Shown: positions 47,201 to 54,300 of the stretch, piece after piece
How the letters are laid out: every line of letters begins with the position of its first letter
Numbering within the stretch: position 1 is the stretch's first letter
Assembly: GCF_040802235.1 (NCBI RefSeq)
Contig: NC_133167.1
Location: 97,388,001-97,452,000, forward strand
Reading direction: 5' to 3'
DNA length: 64,000 bases
DNA from: Manis javanica
Lineage: Eukaryota > Chordata > Mammalia > Pholidota > Manidae
Translations under genes and position numbers: made by a program
Notes under the pieces: model-generated
What the model saw: the letters and a program-made list of their open reading frames with translations, nothing else
Told to the model about the DNA's origin: nothing
Databases searched by the model: none

Positions 47201-48294
47201 TAGCCTCTGTGCCTGTTCTGCTCACTAAAATAAACAGCTTTGCTACCAATATGGAATAATCGCTGTGTTGCCAGAAGAGGGTTGGCTTCCTGAGACATTC
47301 TCAGCAGCCAGGACGCCTCTGGCTTAAGGGCTGCGGTAGGCAGAACATAACTCCTTGGAGAAGAGTATTTTCTGGGTACTTGTTTTTAAAGAGTGTTATT
47401 ACACTTAAAATCATTAGCTACATTATTTTAAATGTCTTTTATGAGCAGGAACGGTGTTAATTTAGTAACAATATTAGTATCACCATCATGTTAAAGTAAT
47501 CCAGAAAATACTGCATTTTTACCCCCAAAGTTGGAGGAAGCAGCTCAAAAGTGACCACTTCCCTCTGCAGAACTCAGTAGTCGGACCTGGGGCATCAGGT
47601 TTGCTCCGGCCTCCCTCCCACTGGAGTCCTGTGGCATCTCTGACTAACCTCGTTTGCCCCTGTCCCAACTCTGAACAATCGGGAGCCCCGCCTCATCCAC
47701 ACAGTGGGTGCTCCGGGCTTCTTTCTGACTTCAGAGTCTGTGGATAAGAACCACGGAGCCCAGAGACACAAGTGGGCAATGGGAAGAGGAGAGCAGAGTG
47801 AAATTTTATCCATGTTTTTTAAGCTTCATACAGTTCCCCATTCTCGGAGTTCTAAAAGAGTATATTTTAAACTGAGTAGAAAGTTACTCATGCAAAGGAC
47901 AGAGAACGGACGGCATAAAGACATTTATGCAGCCTAAAATGGATTCTACTGTGTAAAAGCTCCCATGAGCTCTGCATACCAAGTATTCTTTTTGTAAGCA
48001 TGTATTTTGCACTTTGAAAAGAATGCTCAGTAGTGCTGGGCTTTTGGGAGCTGTTTATAGCAGCTTGTTATCTGTGCTTCTCTCCCTCTGGGTGCCTTTA
48101 AACAGGAGGAGAGGATGGTGACAATTCAAGACACTTGGAGGCTGGTCCACAGAGGACGCGGGCACACCACGAGAATGTCCCAAAGCGTCATGACGGTGGA
48201 AGGCTTCAAGCCCGCTGATGCAGGGTATTACATTTGCACCGCTCAGAACCTTCGAGGAGAAACCACAGTGGCCACCACCGTGGAGCTCTCCTGA
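5965..48294 (+). CDS. PDGFRL: PDGFRL, platelet-derived growth factor receptor-like protein (complete, 6 coding exons)
   Basis: Coding exons are 5965-6019, 19390-19687, 39957-40108, 45476-45769, 46590-46729 and 48106-48294. They join in phase into 375 codons plus TGA, the length I recall for human PDGFRL. Seen in the translation: a hydrophobic signal peptide (about residues 1-17, [18 protein letters not shown]); a Lys/Pro-rich basic linker (about 26-65); a first Ig-like domain (about 80-165) with C96 and C143 as the likely disulfide pair; a middle Ig-like segment with C196 and C246; and a C-terminal Ig-like C2 domain with C293 and C357 (motif [12 protein letters not shown]). Sequons lie at N132 and N219. 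There is no transmembrane or kinase segment, so the product should be secreted. The family resembles the PDGF receptor ectodomain and has been discussed as an 8p tumour-suppressor candidate (PRLTS); its molecular role is poorly defined. All donors are GT and all acceptors AG. No frameshift or premature stop is seen. Confidence 0.97.
6211..6236 (+). promoter_or_regulatory. Tandem GC boxes / G-quadruplex-forming run
   Basis: At least four G-runs of three or more, separated by single C residues, lie at the very start of PDGFRL intron 1. This matches both tandem Sp1/KLF sites and a tight-loop G-quadruplex motif on the non-template strand. Function is inferred from pattern only. Confidence 0.7.
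8250..8965 (-). repeat. L1 5'-region fragment (5' UTR / ORF1 part)
   Basis: The text parallels the 5' portions of the larger L1s at 16.9-17.4 kb and 33.9-34.5 kb, for example the TTTTGCTGTTCAGCTTGGGA and ATTACTTTGAACACTTTATT blocks. It is the reverse complement of an L1 ORF1/5' UTR segment without the rest of the element. Confidence 0.7.
9850..10065 (-). repeat. MIR SINE fossil
   Basis: It contains the complement of the MIR core and 3' half: CCCAGTTTACCGATGAGGAA, then AAGGTCACACAGCTAG. Old and diverged. Confidence 0.8.
11560..18335 (-). mobile_element. Nearly full-length, inactive L1 (antisense to PDGFRL), interrupted by a younger L1
   Basis: Read on the minus strand, this runs from an L1 5' end (GGTGGGTCCAAGATGGTGGC-type start, about 18335) through a 5' UTR (about 18335-17400), ORF1-like sequence (about 17400-16500), ORF2 endonuclease (about 15900-15250), reverse transcriptase and C-terminus, to the 3' UTR near 11560. 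A 111-residue open stretch (15591-15256) shows L1 endonuclease sequence ([38 protein letters not shown]). The catalytic SDH motif is SDY there, and both ORFs are broken by stops and frameshifts, so the element is dead. Excluding the nested insert it is about 6.1 kb, close to full length. Confidence 0.85.
13150..13855 (-). mobile_element. Younger 5'-truncated L1 nested inside the older L1
   Basis: The older L1 reading stops near 13145 (CCTAGGTATTTTATTCAAG) and resumes at about 13856 (GTGAATGGGACTGATTTTT). Between them is a second L1 3' UTR of the same subfamily as 525-895, then ORF2 C-terminal sequence. Minus-strand peptides there include [20 protein letters not shown], typical of the L1 ORF2 C-terminus. 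A clear target-site duplication was not found by eye. Confidence 0.75.
19390..19687 (+). CDS. PDGFRL: PDGFRL coding exon 2 (basic linker and start of first Ig domain)
   Basis: The acceptor is TTGTACTAG and the donor AG|GTAAGC. It encodes residues 19-117 plus two bases of codon 118: a Lys/Pro-rich stretch ([15 protein letters not shown]), then the first Ig half with [13 protein letters not shown], where C96 is the first disulfide cysteine. The intron phases (1 in, 2 out) match the neighbouring exons. Confidence 0.96.
21479..21511. repeat. (TG)n microsatellite
   Basis: About 12 TG units are followed by TTGTGTGT in PDGFRL intron 2. Alternating purine-pyrimidine, likely polymorphic. Confidence 0.9.
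22315..22440 (+). repeat. MIR-like fossil
   Basis: It has a MIR-type core in sense orientation (CCATTTCCTCATCTTGGACA, GAGGATAAT) with a diverged tail (GGTAAATGTTCAGTAAGT). Confidence 0.55.
24285..24790 (+). repeat. L2-like LINE fossil
   Basis: The + strand shows the diffuse pattern of an L2 3' end: cytosine-rich segments, AGGCTGTGAGCCGAGCGG, and CCAGCACCCAGCGTGGTGCC. It is strongly diverged and non-coding. The 194-codon open stretch over it is an effect of high GC. Confidence 0.5.
26040..26500 (+). repeat. Ancient LINE-like interspersed repeat (class uncertain)
   Basis: A familiar ancient-repeat pattern runs in order: CCTGTGCTATGTAGATGCTG followed by GGGCTATAATGGCAAGCAAG, GCCCCACCCCCTAGAG, and later TTCCAGAAGAAGGAACAACA and CTTGAGGCAGG. 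It resembles L2/L3-age repeats, but I cannot name the family. It ends in a poly-G stretch (26476-26486). Confidence 0.45.
27500..27590 (-). repeat. L1 3'-end fragment
   Basis: The stretch around GGGCCATTTTTAAGTGTGCG is the complement of an old L1 3' UTR terminus. It matches the start of the L1 at 60.95 kb. Confidence 0.6.
28300..29500. repeat. Probable LTR/endogenous-retrovirus-derived sequence (non-coding)
   Basis: The block around 28340-28900 (GAGAGGGTTCTTGACTCTGA, GAGAAAGAACTCATGAGCAG and downstream) reads like a laurasiatherian ERV LTR. Sequence to about 29500 looks like its continuation and includes a duplicated 18-mer CCTATTGATATGGAGATG (29235-29252 and 29281-29298). I recognise the style, not the family, and no viral open reading frame is present. 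Confidence 0.4.
31660..35065 (-). mobile_element. Antisense L1 with internal deletion
   Basis: On the minus strand this has an L1 5' end (CCAAGATGGC-like start near 35065 read as GCCATCTTGATCCCCCC on +), 5' UTR, ORF1-like region, then ORF2 reverse transcriptase to near its C-terminus at 31660, where the 3' UTR is missing. Compared with the 11.6-18.3 kb L1, a block equivalent to about 14870-16245 is absent: at 33272-33295 the text jumps from TTGTCCAATTTGTTGGCCTG to AAAAGCACTACATTTTTACT. That removes much of the endonuclease and the front of the reverse transcriptase. Reading frames are broken. Confidence 0.8.
35730..35960 (+). repeat. MIR SINE fossil
   Basis: Sense MIR features in order: ACTTGGGAAAGTCACCTAAC, GGCCTCAGTTTATTCCCCTA, TGTTGTGAGGATGAAAT, and a TTAAGCACTACTTAAG tail. 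Confidence 0.75.
36290..36430 (+). repeat. MIR-like fossil
   Basis: A diverged sense MIR: CCTGGGTCTACATGACACTG, then CTTGGACAAGGTACTTCTCT and TTTCAGTGTCCGCATC. Confidence 0.55.
36490..36690 (-). repeat. MIR-like fossil
   Basis: A complementary MIR order: ACAATGCCCAGCACTCCGTG, then GTCACGGGGAGCTGGGATTT and GAACCCCATCACTGTGATGC. Confidence 0.5.
37270..37331. repeat. Compound (GA)n(CA)n microsatellite
   Basis: About ten GA units run directly into CA units interrupted by CCC, in PDGFRL intron 2. Confidence 0.92.
38180..38238. repeat. Compound (AG)n(TG)n microsatellite with terminal G-run
   Basis: Eighteen AG units (38181-38216) pass into TG repeats and then a run of about ten G (interrupted once by T). 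Confidence 0.92.
39110..39400 (+). repeat. L2-like LINE fossil
   Basis: A sense L2 3'-end pattern: GCTTGGCTGACTTCCTCCTC near 39160, then TGGATTGTAATATCCTTGAG near 39304 and GCTGTGCTAACATCCCCAAT near 39343. Diverged, non-coding. Confidence 0.6.
39860..39877 (+). repeat. Poly-G run upstream of PDGFRL exon 3
   Basis: Thirteen consecutive G, one A, then four G, ending 80 bases before the exon 3 start. It could form a G-quadruplex in the pre-mRNA or act as an intronic G-run splicing element; the run is also prone to length error. Confidence 0.85.
39957..40108 (+). CDS. PDGFRL: PDGFRL coding exon 3 (end of first Ig domain)
   Basis: The acceptor is CCCTGGCAG and the donor CAG|GTAACA. It encodes residues 118-168 with the Ig strand-F signature ADTGEFSCW (C143), a sequon NST at 132, and two further cysteines (C148, C153). 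A 13-G run lies about 85 bases upstream of the acceptor. Confidence 0.96.
40190..40440 (-). repeat. MIR SINE fossil just downstream of PDGFRL exon 3
   Basis: A complementary MIR order: CAGGCTCTGGGCCCAGCGAT, then AGGGAGATTAAGTAAGTCCT, GGATTTGAATCCAGAACTGT and CTGATTCCAGAGTCT. It starts about 80 bases after the exon 3 donor. Confidence 0.8.
41383..41429. repeat. 19-bp tandem repeat, about 2.4 copies
   Basis: The unit GTGACTTGTTCGATGTTCT is at 41383-41401 and exactly repeated at 41402-41420, followed by a partial third copy GTGACTT. It lies in PDGFRL intron 3. Confidence 0.9.
42290..42390 (-). repeat. L1 3'-end fragment
   Basis: The stretch TCTACAGCTCAATAAAATTT ... GCCACCCAGATCAAGGAG parallels the L1 3' ends at 11.58 kb and 43.12 kb in the same orientation. 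Confidence 0.55.
43070..44565 (-). mobile_element. 5'-truncated L1 (3' UTR and ORF2 C-terminus), antisense to PDGFRL
   Basis: In + text it runs from an L1 3' end (GGGGTACAGCCCAGTGAATT) through the complement of the ORF2 C-terminus. A minus-strand open stretch includes [14 protein letters not shown] and [12 protein letters not shown]-like L1 ORF2 relics. It stops at about 44565 without ORF1 or 5' UTR. Many disruptions; inactive. Confidence 0.75.
45476..45769 (+). CDS. PDGFRL: PDGFRL coding exon 4 (middle Ig-like segment)
   Basis: The acceptor is CTTGGCAG and the donor AAG|GTAAGC. It encodes residues 169-266, beginning [19 protein letters not shown]196 (AVVPC) and C246 (QGVVYC) can pair as an Ig disulfide, and a sequon NGT lies at 219. 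The segment reads open throughout and joins in phase 1 to exon 5. Confidence 0.97.
45770..46589 (+). other. PDGFRL: PDGFRL intron 4
   Basis: An 820-base GT-AG intron, C-rich, with no repeat or RNA gene recognised. The open stretches over it are compositional. Confidence 0.9.
46590..46729 (+). CDS. PDGFRL: PDGFRL coding exon 5 (start of C-terminal Ig domain)
   Basis: The acceptor is TGCTTCCAG and the donor AAG|GTAAGC. It encodes residues 267-313 ([14 protein letters not shown]...WVYPGQK), with C293 in [16 protein letters not shown] as the first cysteine of the last Ig domain. It ends on a codon boundary (phase 0). Confidence 0.96.
46730..48105 (+). other. PDGFRL: PDGFRL intron 5
   Basis: A phase-0 GT-AG intron of 1.4 kb, unique-looking, with no repeat or RNA gene recognised. 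Confidence 0.9.
48106..48294 (+). CDS. PDGFRL: PDGFRL coding exon 6 (end of C-terminal Ig domain, stop)
   Basis: The acceptor is TTTAAACAG. It encodes residues 314-375 and TGA at 48292-48294. The Ig strand-F motif [12 protein letters not shown] holds C357. The protein ends VATTVELS, with no following membrane segment, as expected for a secreted family member. Confidence 0.96.
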   Translation, partial: EERMVTIQDTWRLVHRGRGHTTRMSQSVMTVEGFKPADAGYYICTAQNLRGETTVATTVELS

Positions 48295-48588
48295 CATGGA
48301 AAGTGACGTACAGTGAACTGATGGGAAGCCCGTGAGTGCACACAACCAGCTCTGGGGGTTCTTCTGATCAGTGCCCAACCCCTGCCTTGTGAGTCAGACC
48401 CTGATAGACTGGGTAACTTCCTTTCAGTTTGATATTAACAGAGTATTAACTCTCCTGACAGAAAGCATGTGATTTTTGATTGCTTACCTATGTATATGCA
48501 TTTCTAGTTTTTATACTAAAAAAAGCCTTATATGTAAACAACTTTATATAATCATTTCTATTAAACAAGCAGGTTTTTGTTAAAAAAC
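48295..48588 (+). other. PDGFRL: PDGFRL 3' UTR and probable poly(A) site
   Basis: Following the TGA, the AT-rich stretch contains the poly(A) signal variant ATTAAA at 48560-48565, followed by a T-rich downstream element. This implies cleavage near 48580-48590 and a 3' UTR of about 290 bases. The end is inferred from the signal alone. Confidence 0.7.
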
Positions 48589-49084
48589 AAGCATGTAGCC
48601 CATTTTTTTAGTCCAAGTACATCCAGGAGGGCTTGTTGGCAGCAATGTCGGGTCTCTACCTAATATTCTATTTAATGTAACAGCCCCAATACCTGAGAAT
48701 CTAAAAATGTACAGTTCAATTATATATAAACTATGATATGGTTTTAAAAATCGTAATATTCAAAAGTTCTAGATCACTCAGTAACTAGAGCATGTTTTTT
48801 ACCATCTTCAAAAATAGTCTAATAGCTACTCCAAATTTCTTACCTTATACAGCAGAAATTGTTAAAATCAGTCAAAATTTATTTCCAAAATACATACAGC
48901 TTGGAATTCAGAATAGTTTAGCTCTGAGTCTAGCTCTGTGAGCCAGCTTTCAGTCCATGACCAATGTTGTGGTTACACTGGAAATTCCTGGGAAATAGCG
49001 TAAGAGACAAGATATCAGCTCTCATGAAAATCAGGCAACAGTGTTGTGGTGAGCAAACTACAGCAGAGGTTGCAATTCTTAAAT
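48589..49084. other. Gap between the convergent 3' ends
   Basis: AT-rich, non-coding. It contains an alternative minus-strand AATAAA at 48883-48878, which would shorten the gap to about 300 bases. Confidence 0.6.
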
Positions 49085-51107
49085 TGAATATTCCAGCATT
49101 ATTTATTTGATCAAAGTAAAATACACTTTCCATCACTACAAACTGAGCACTATAGCTGTTTACACATCTGTATTTTTATGATGTGCTGACATTTTGCATC
49201 CTATGTGAAATATTTGGTTTGAAAAACAAATAATCTTGATAGGAAACAAAACAGTTTCCTATCTTCTCTCCTGTTTATCTTCCATACCTCTGAGGACATT
49301 TTGTATTCACTACGTAAGACTGATTTCCCCAGACAGCAGGAAACAGCACAAGACTTACCACGTGAAGGGGATAGATGGCAAACCCAACTTTGGCTAATGA
49401 CATGGAGAACAACTTGGAAGGGTGAACAGAGAGAGATTCCAGGAGGTGGCAGTGAATCTACATTCCCATTTATCAGAAGCAAACATAGAAAGTTACATAC
49501 ATAATAAACTGTTGCAGGTTAAAGACTTCAGACACAATCACTAAAAAATCATGCATCATGAACATCAATTTGCTATGCAGTGTACATGTAAGAATGGCTC
49601 AAATACCCACCTCTGGTATCCTGAACCTGTTCTTACTAGAGGGGTTATTTGTACAACCATCTAATGTCAGCAACGCAGAGCAGTAAATACTGACATCACG
49701 ATGCTGACACAAGTGGGGAGAGGCAGGAAAGGCCACAGTTCTTCCTTCTACCTCCCCCAAAGTATTAGAGTTGGGGAAGGTAATGAATTTTGAAAAGAAA
49801 TTGAAATGCAACTTGGAGGGGAGTTAGACAAGCCACATTATCCCCTCGTCGGCTGGCCATTCTGCTGCCTTCCCAAGGACAGAAAGATTTCTCCTAGGGT
49901 ACATGGAAACTTACCTGTACTTTCTGTTCTAGTAAATGCTCTATCTCTGTTTTAATCCAGGTACTTCTCAATAAGCACTGAATCCTATTATTCTAAGGTT
50001 CCCCAAAATTTTAACTATCAGATCCAGGCCTTGGTTTTTTTTTGGAAAGTGGATTCAGCACCTTGACAATGATCTGCCTCTGGAAAAGCATATTCCTTGT
50101 CCCAGAGAAGAGTAGATAAGGAGGTAGAAGGGTTGCTTTTGTGGCTCTGGATGGGGGAAGAAGGAGAAGAGGATGAAATAAGAATGATAATGGGAGAGAT
50201 GACAGTTTAAATCTGTGAGGGCAGCTGAGATCAAGGTAAAAATAACGCAGAAGCAATTCATGGGTTCTGCCCTTTTATAGATTTTTAGGAAAAGTAGGGT
50301 TCTACATTTGCTGATAGCCTGAGAAGATAGATCATAGTATAATATTAGTGTCACAGGGGTAAGACAGAAATCTACAGAAAACAAAATCTAGTCTCAACTG
50401 ACATGGCTAAGCACTGAGAAACTGCCAATGAGTTGAAGGATACAGAGACTTACAGACCTAGACGAGTCAAAGCTTTCCTGTTACCACCTCTCCTCTACGT
50501 CAAGGGCTGAGCCAAGTTGGTGGTAGAGAATCATAATTCAAGCTGCTACTGCTCTTTCTTCTATGGCTTTTGCAGAAATGCATACACAGGCTATTATCTG
50601 ATTTGTACGTATCCAGATAGAGTCAGCTGTTAACTTTCAATACACAGCAAACAAAGGAGACAGCGTCAGACACGTGACACTTGTTACACCCACCTCATTC
50701 ACACATTGCCCAGCCAGACCGAAGTAGAAATCACAAGAAGGTGTCTGTGGTGAGGAACATTATAAAGGTTATAAATCTTTATCTTAACAGGCCCCTGAGA
50801 GTTTTTCCCCTTATGCTTAGGTGGGAAAGGCAATGAACAAGACCCTCTTGTTCTGTAAGTGCTTTGTGCAATGGTGTCCAGCTGGGTCGATTCTGAGATC
50901 TTTTGGGGAGGAGGTCTCTGGGACTGAGTCACACAAGTCTTCCTCCAGATTCCAGGCCCACAGGAAGCCAGGTCTGGGGGTGGTGACTTTCCAGTTCTGG
51001 GGCAGTAACGACATGTCAGCTGATGTAGCAACCACTCCCTGGGTGGAGTCAGGGTCAGTCCTACAGACCTGTGACAAGGCGTACAGTCTCCCAGCTTCCG
51101 GAAGGCG
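49085..51107 (-). other. MTUS1: MTUS1 3' UTR with probable poly(A) signal
   Basis: No protein-like reading exists here on either strand. On the minus strand the first good AATAAA after the stop is at 49107-49102 (TTTATT on +), with another at 48883-48878. The nearer signal gives a 3' UTR of about 2.0 kb ending near 49085. The farther signal would bring the transcript to within about 300 bases of the PDGFRL end. Start and end of processing are inferred. Confidence 0.6.
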
Positions 51108-51321
51108 TCATCTGGGTGACACGCTGGGGCTGGGGAAGGAGCTGGAGTTCCTCAGTGACTGGAAAGGGACAGCAGGGGACGTGGGGGACTTCTTGGGGCT
51201 GCACAAGTCCCCATTGTGCAGCTTCCACAGCAGCTCCTCGTTCTCCATGGAGAGGCGCTTGTTGACTTTCGACTCTTTCTCTAAGGATTCTTGCAGGACA
51301 GCCTGTTCTGTGGAAAGTTGC
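51108..51321 (-). CDS. MTUS1: MTUS1 terminal coding exon (end of coiled coil, tail, stop)
   Basis: The acceptor is TTGTCTTAAAG. One base completes Arg; 70 residues follow ([20 protein letters not shown] onward) and then TGA, read as TCA at 51108-51110 on the + strand. The last 25-30 residues leave the coiled coil and become Ser/Pro-rich, as in the known C-terminus. Confidence 0.97.
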
Positions 51322-54300
51322 CTTTAAGACAAGAGAGCCAGAAAAACCACATGGGAGGATTTTTTAAAAACTTGAAAAAGTCTCTTACGTTTTTAAAGTT
51401 GCAAGTCCAAAACATGATCCCTTTGCAATAAACAGAGTCCTGGCACAGAGCTGGTGGGCACAGGCCGAGACATCCCAGAAGTGTGAGCCAAAGAAAAAGA
51501 CTGCACTTTGGGCAAATTCATAGTAGGCTGGGTGCCACCCCCACGAATAGTCCCCCTGTCTTATGACTGTCTGAGGTTTGCGGCTGCTTCCTATTTGGTC
51601 TTGTGATGCTCATTCTCTGAAATTATTCTCAGCGTTGCTGAGCCAGGGCCCCAGGGGAAGGCATGCTCACTTAGGCCTCAGCATTCCATCCAGAACACCG
51701 GGGTAAAGCACAAAGGGTTATAGTCCTACTTCCCAGGAAGAAATCAGTACCTTCACTCAGATTCCCAAGAGGTACTTGGGTGGCGTGTGGAAAGTCACAC
51801 TCAGTGTTCAAAGAAGGGAGGAGCTCGGGGGAAAAACAGGACCCTTTTATTTACCTTGAAATTGCCATGTGCTTGTCCATGCGAGCTTTTAATTCTTCAT
51901 TCTCCTGCTGGGATCGCTTCAGCTTGTCGACCAACACTGTGTTGCTGGCCACCTTATATAAACAAGAATGCCAACAGGTAAACACATTAAAAAGCCAGAA
52001 AGCCCCTCATTTCCAAAGGCCCATTCCTGATACATGCATGCTTTGGAGAGAATTAATTCAGGAAGTTTAATAAGGTATTGAAATAGTTATACACTGATGT
52101 CCTGCAAAAACAATCAAAAGCAGCAAAATAGAGCATGGTGGGATTTTTTGCCAATGTCTGTCAGGCCGCTTGACCCCTGACACCCGTGGGTCACGCTGCC
52201 TTAGGACTCCCTGAGGTCCGGTGCCCTGCCCTGGCAGCCCGGGGAACCGGGCCTCCTTCACGTTCAAGGTGTTGTAACAGCAGCGGAAGCCCCCGCCTTT
52301 ATCCAGGGCACTACAGCTGCTTACAGTAAATTTTGAAAAGGAAAAAGGACAACAAAAAATCCCACGTTTGGTGAAAACTAGTAGGCCAGCAGCTCCCAGT
52401 TCTCGGCAACGTTCACGGTGGCCTTAAATGTGGTTTCTGGTTACTGTCTAGCATTTACCTCTGGGGGGCGCTGCACGAAGCAGCAATTTACAGGGCTCTG
52501 CAGAGCGTCCAGCGAGGGAAGGGGCGCTGTGGAGAGCCTCCTTCCCTCCCTCCACGCACCTGGGACGTGTCTGCTCTGGGGCCCGCCCAGGCTGCATTTC
52601 CAAGGGGAACAAACTGATCAGCTGAGCTATTAAAGGATAAGACCCCAGAGGACATTTATTCACCTAACATGAGGAAGAGCTGACTGCATCCCAGCCCGCT
52701 TTCTAAAGGTAAGATTTTATTGCTTGCCAAGGTGGCCATGTCCCCGCTCCCAGAACTGATGTTCAGCCCCTGTCACGGCAGTGCCCCGGGTATGGCCCTT
52801 GGGTTGGAGTCCCCTTGCTCTTAACATCTCCTGTATCCAGAAAATGCTCAGGACAAGCCCCCTGGGTGAAATAACGTCCCAAGAAAAGGAGGCTAGAACA
52901 CAAGAACAAGGGACCTCGGAGCTCCCAGAAATTCAAAAGGATTCAAGATAAAACATGAAGGGGGAAGATCTGGAATTAGAGACCAGGCCATGATTGGTCT
53001 CTCTCGTCCAATTCCTCATCTGATAGGAGAGGAAACAGAGCCCTGGGGGTGGCACAGAGCTCAGGGCAGGGCTAGTTCTCACACCAAAGCTTTCATACGG
53101 GGAAAACCTCCTTGCTTTCTAAGCCTCTCATTTTCTACAAAGGCCTGGGTTCGCCTGTCACCATTTCAACCCATTCTTCTGCACGTAGGCAATGCTGACT
53201 GGCATCACGAGAGCCTGTGGCCATGGCGAGAAAGAAACATTCAGGGGACCAACAAAAATTAAAATGTGTAGGTAATTTCATAGGAGAGTCTGTTCTTATT
53301 AAATATGATAGTTTGAAAATGCCTGCATGGCATTGGAGGCAACCAGTTGTTAACAGGCTTGGTCTGCGTCATCACTGACTGCCAGCTGGGCAGGATTATC
53401 AGGCTGGACCATGACCTTGGGCAGGGACTGGTATACATACGAGGTTGGGCCCCACAAACCTGAGCTCCCGTCTCAAAGTGCCCGTCTAGCTGCATGGAGG
53501 CTTCACCTTTACCCCCCTCTGCAAGGAGGTCCTAGTTTCTAGAAGAAAACCAGACACCAACCCCCAAAAAAAGAACAGCAAACAAAGAGTGACCTCTGCG
53601 CTACCTATTGTCCAGGGCCGGCTTGGGTTTGAATGAGCCACTTAACGCAACAATGAGTCACTCACAGCTGGAGGGAGAAGGGGCAACGCGGTGCAAGGCG
53701 GCCGGCACAGTGGGGAGTCGGGCTCAGCCCCAGCTGGGGCCCCTGAACTGCCCTGCCACCCCTGCTGCACACCGGGCTCCTGCTAGTGGCTGGGCTCAGG
53801 CTCACACTGCACGCCGGGCACACGGCCACACACGTCATTCGGGGGCACTGGTCACACACTACTGCTGGGACCTGGAGGCTGCAACCCAAACTTCATCCTC
53901 ATTTCTCATAATGCTTGCTGTTTGTCCGACTGAGTTAGTTTCCTTAAAGCACAGTTTTTTGATCACATACTAACTCAAAAGAAGCAACATGAGGAATTTA
54001 GAGAGCAAGACTACACTGCTCCAATGCGGTTATGATCTAAATGTTTGGGGCCTAAGAAACCTGCCTGGAGTTGGTGGTATATTAAAGCACGGATTTCACA
54101 TTATTGGAAAATTCTTCCTGTGCAGCTGAAGATTTACAGACCGTTGACATGGGGACCTGATTTGTTTGCTGCGGTTTTTCCAAGGACAGAATGTTGCTTT
54201 ACATGGTTCTTGAAAAAAGATGTTTCAGAAGGCAGCAATGAATAAGCTTTGAGCAAACGGAGAGGAAAATGCCACCTTTTATGTCCTGTGTATTCCCAGT

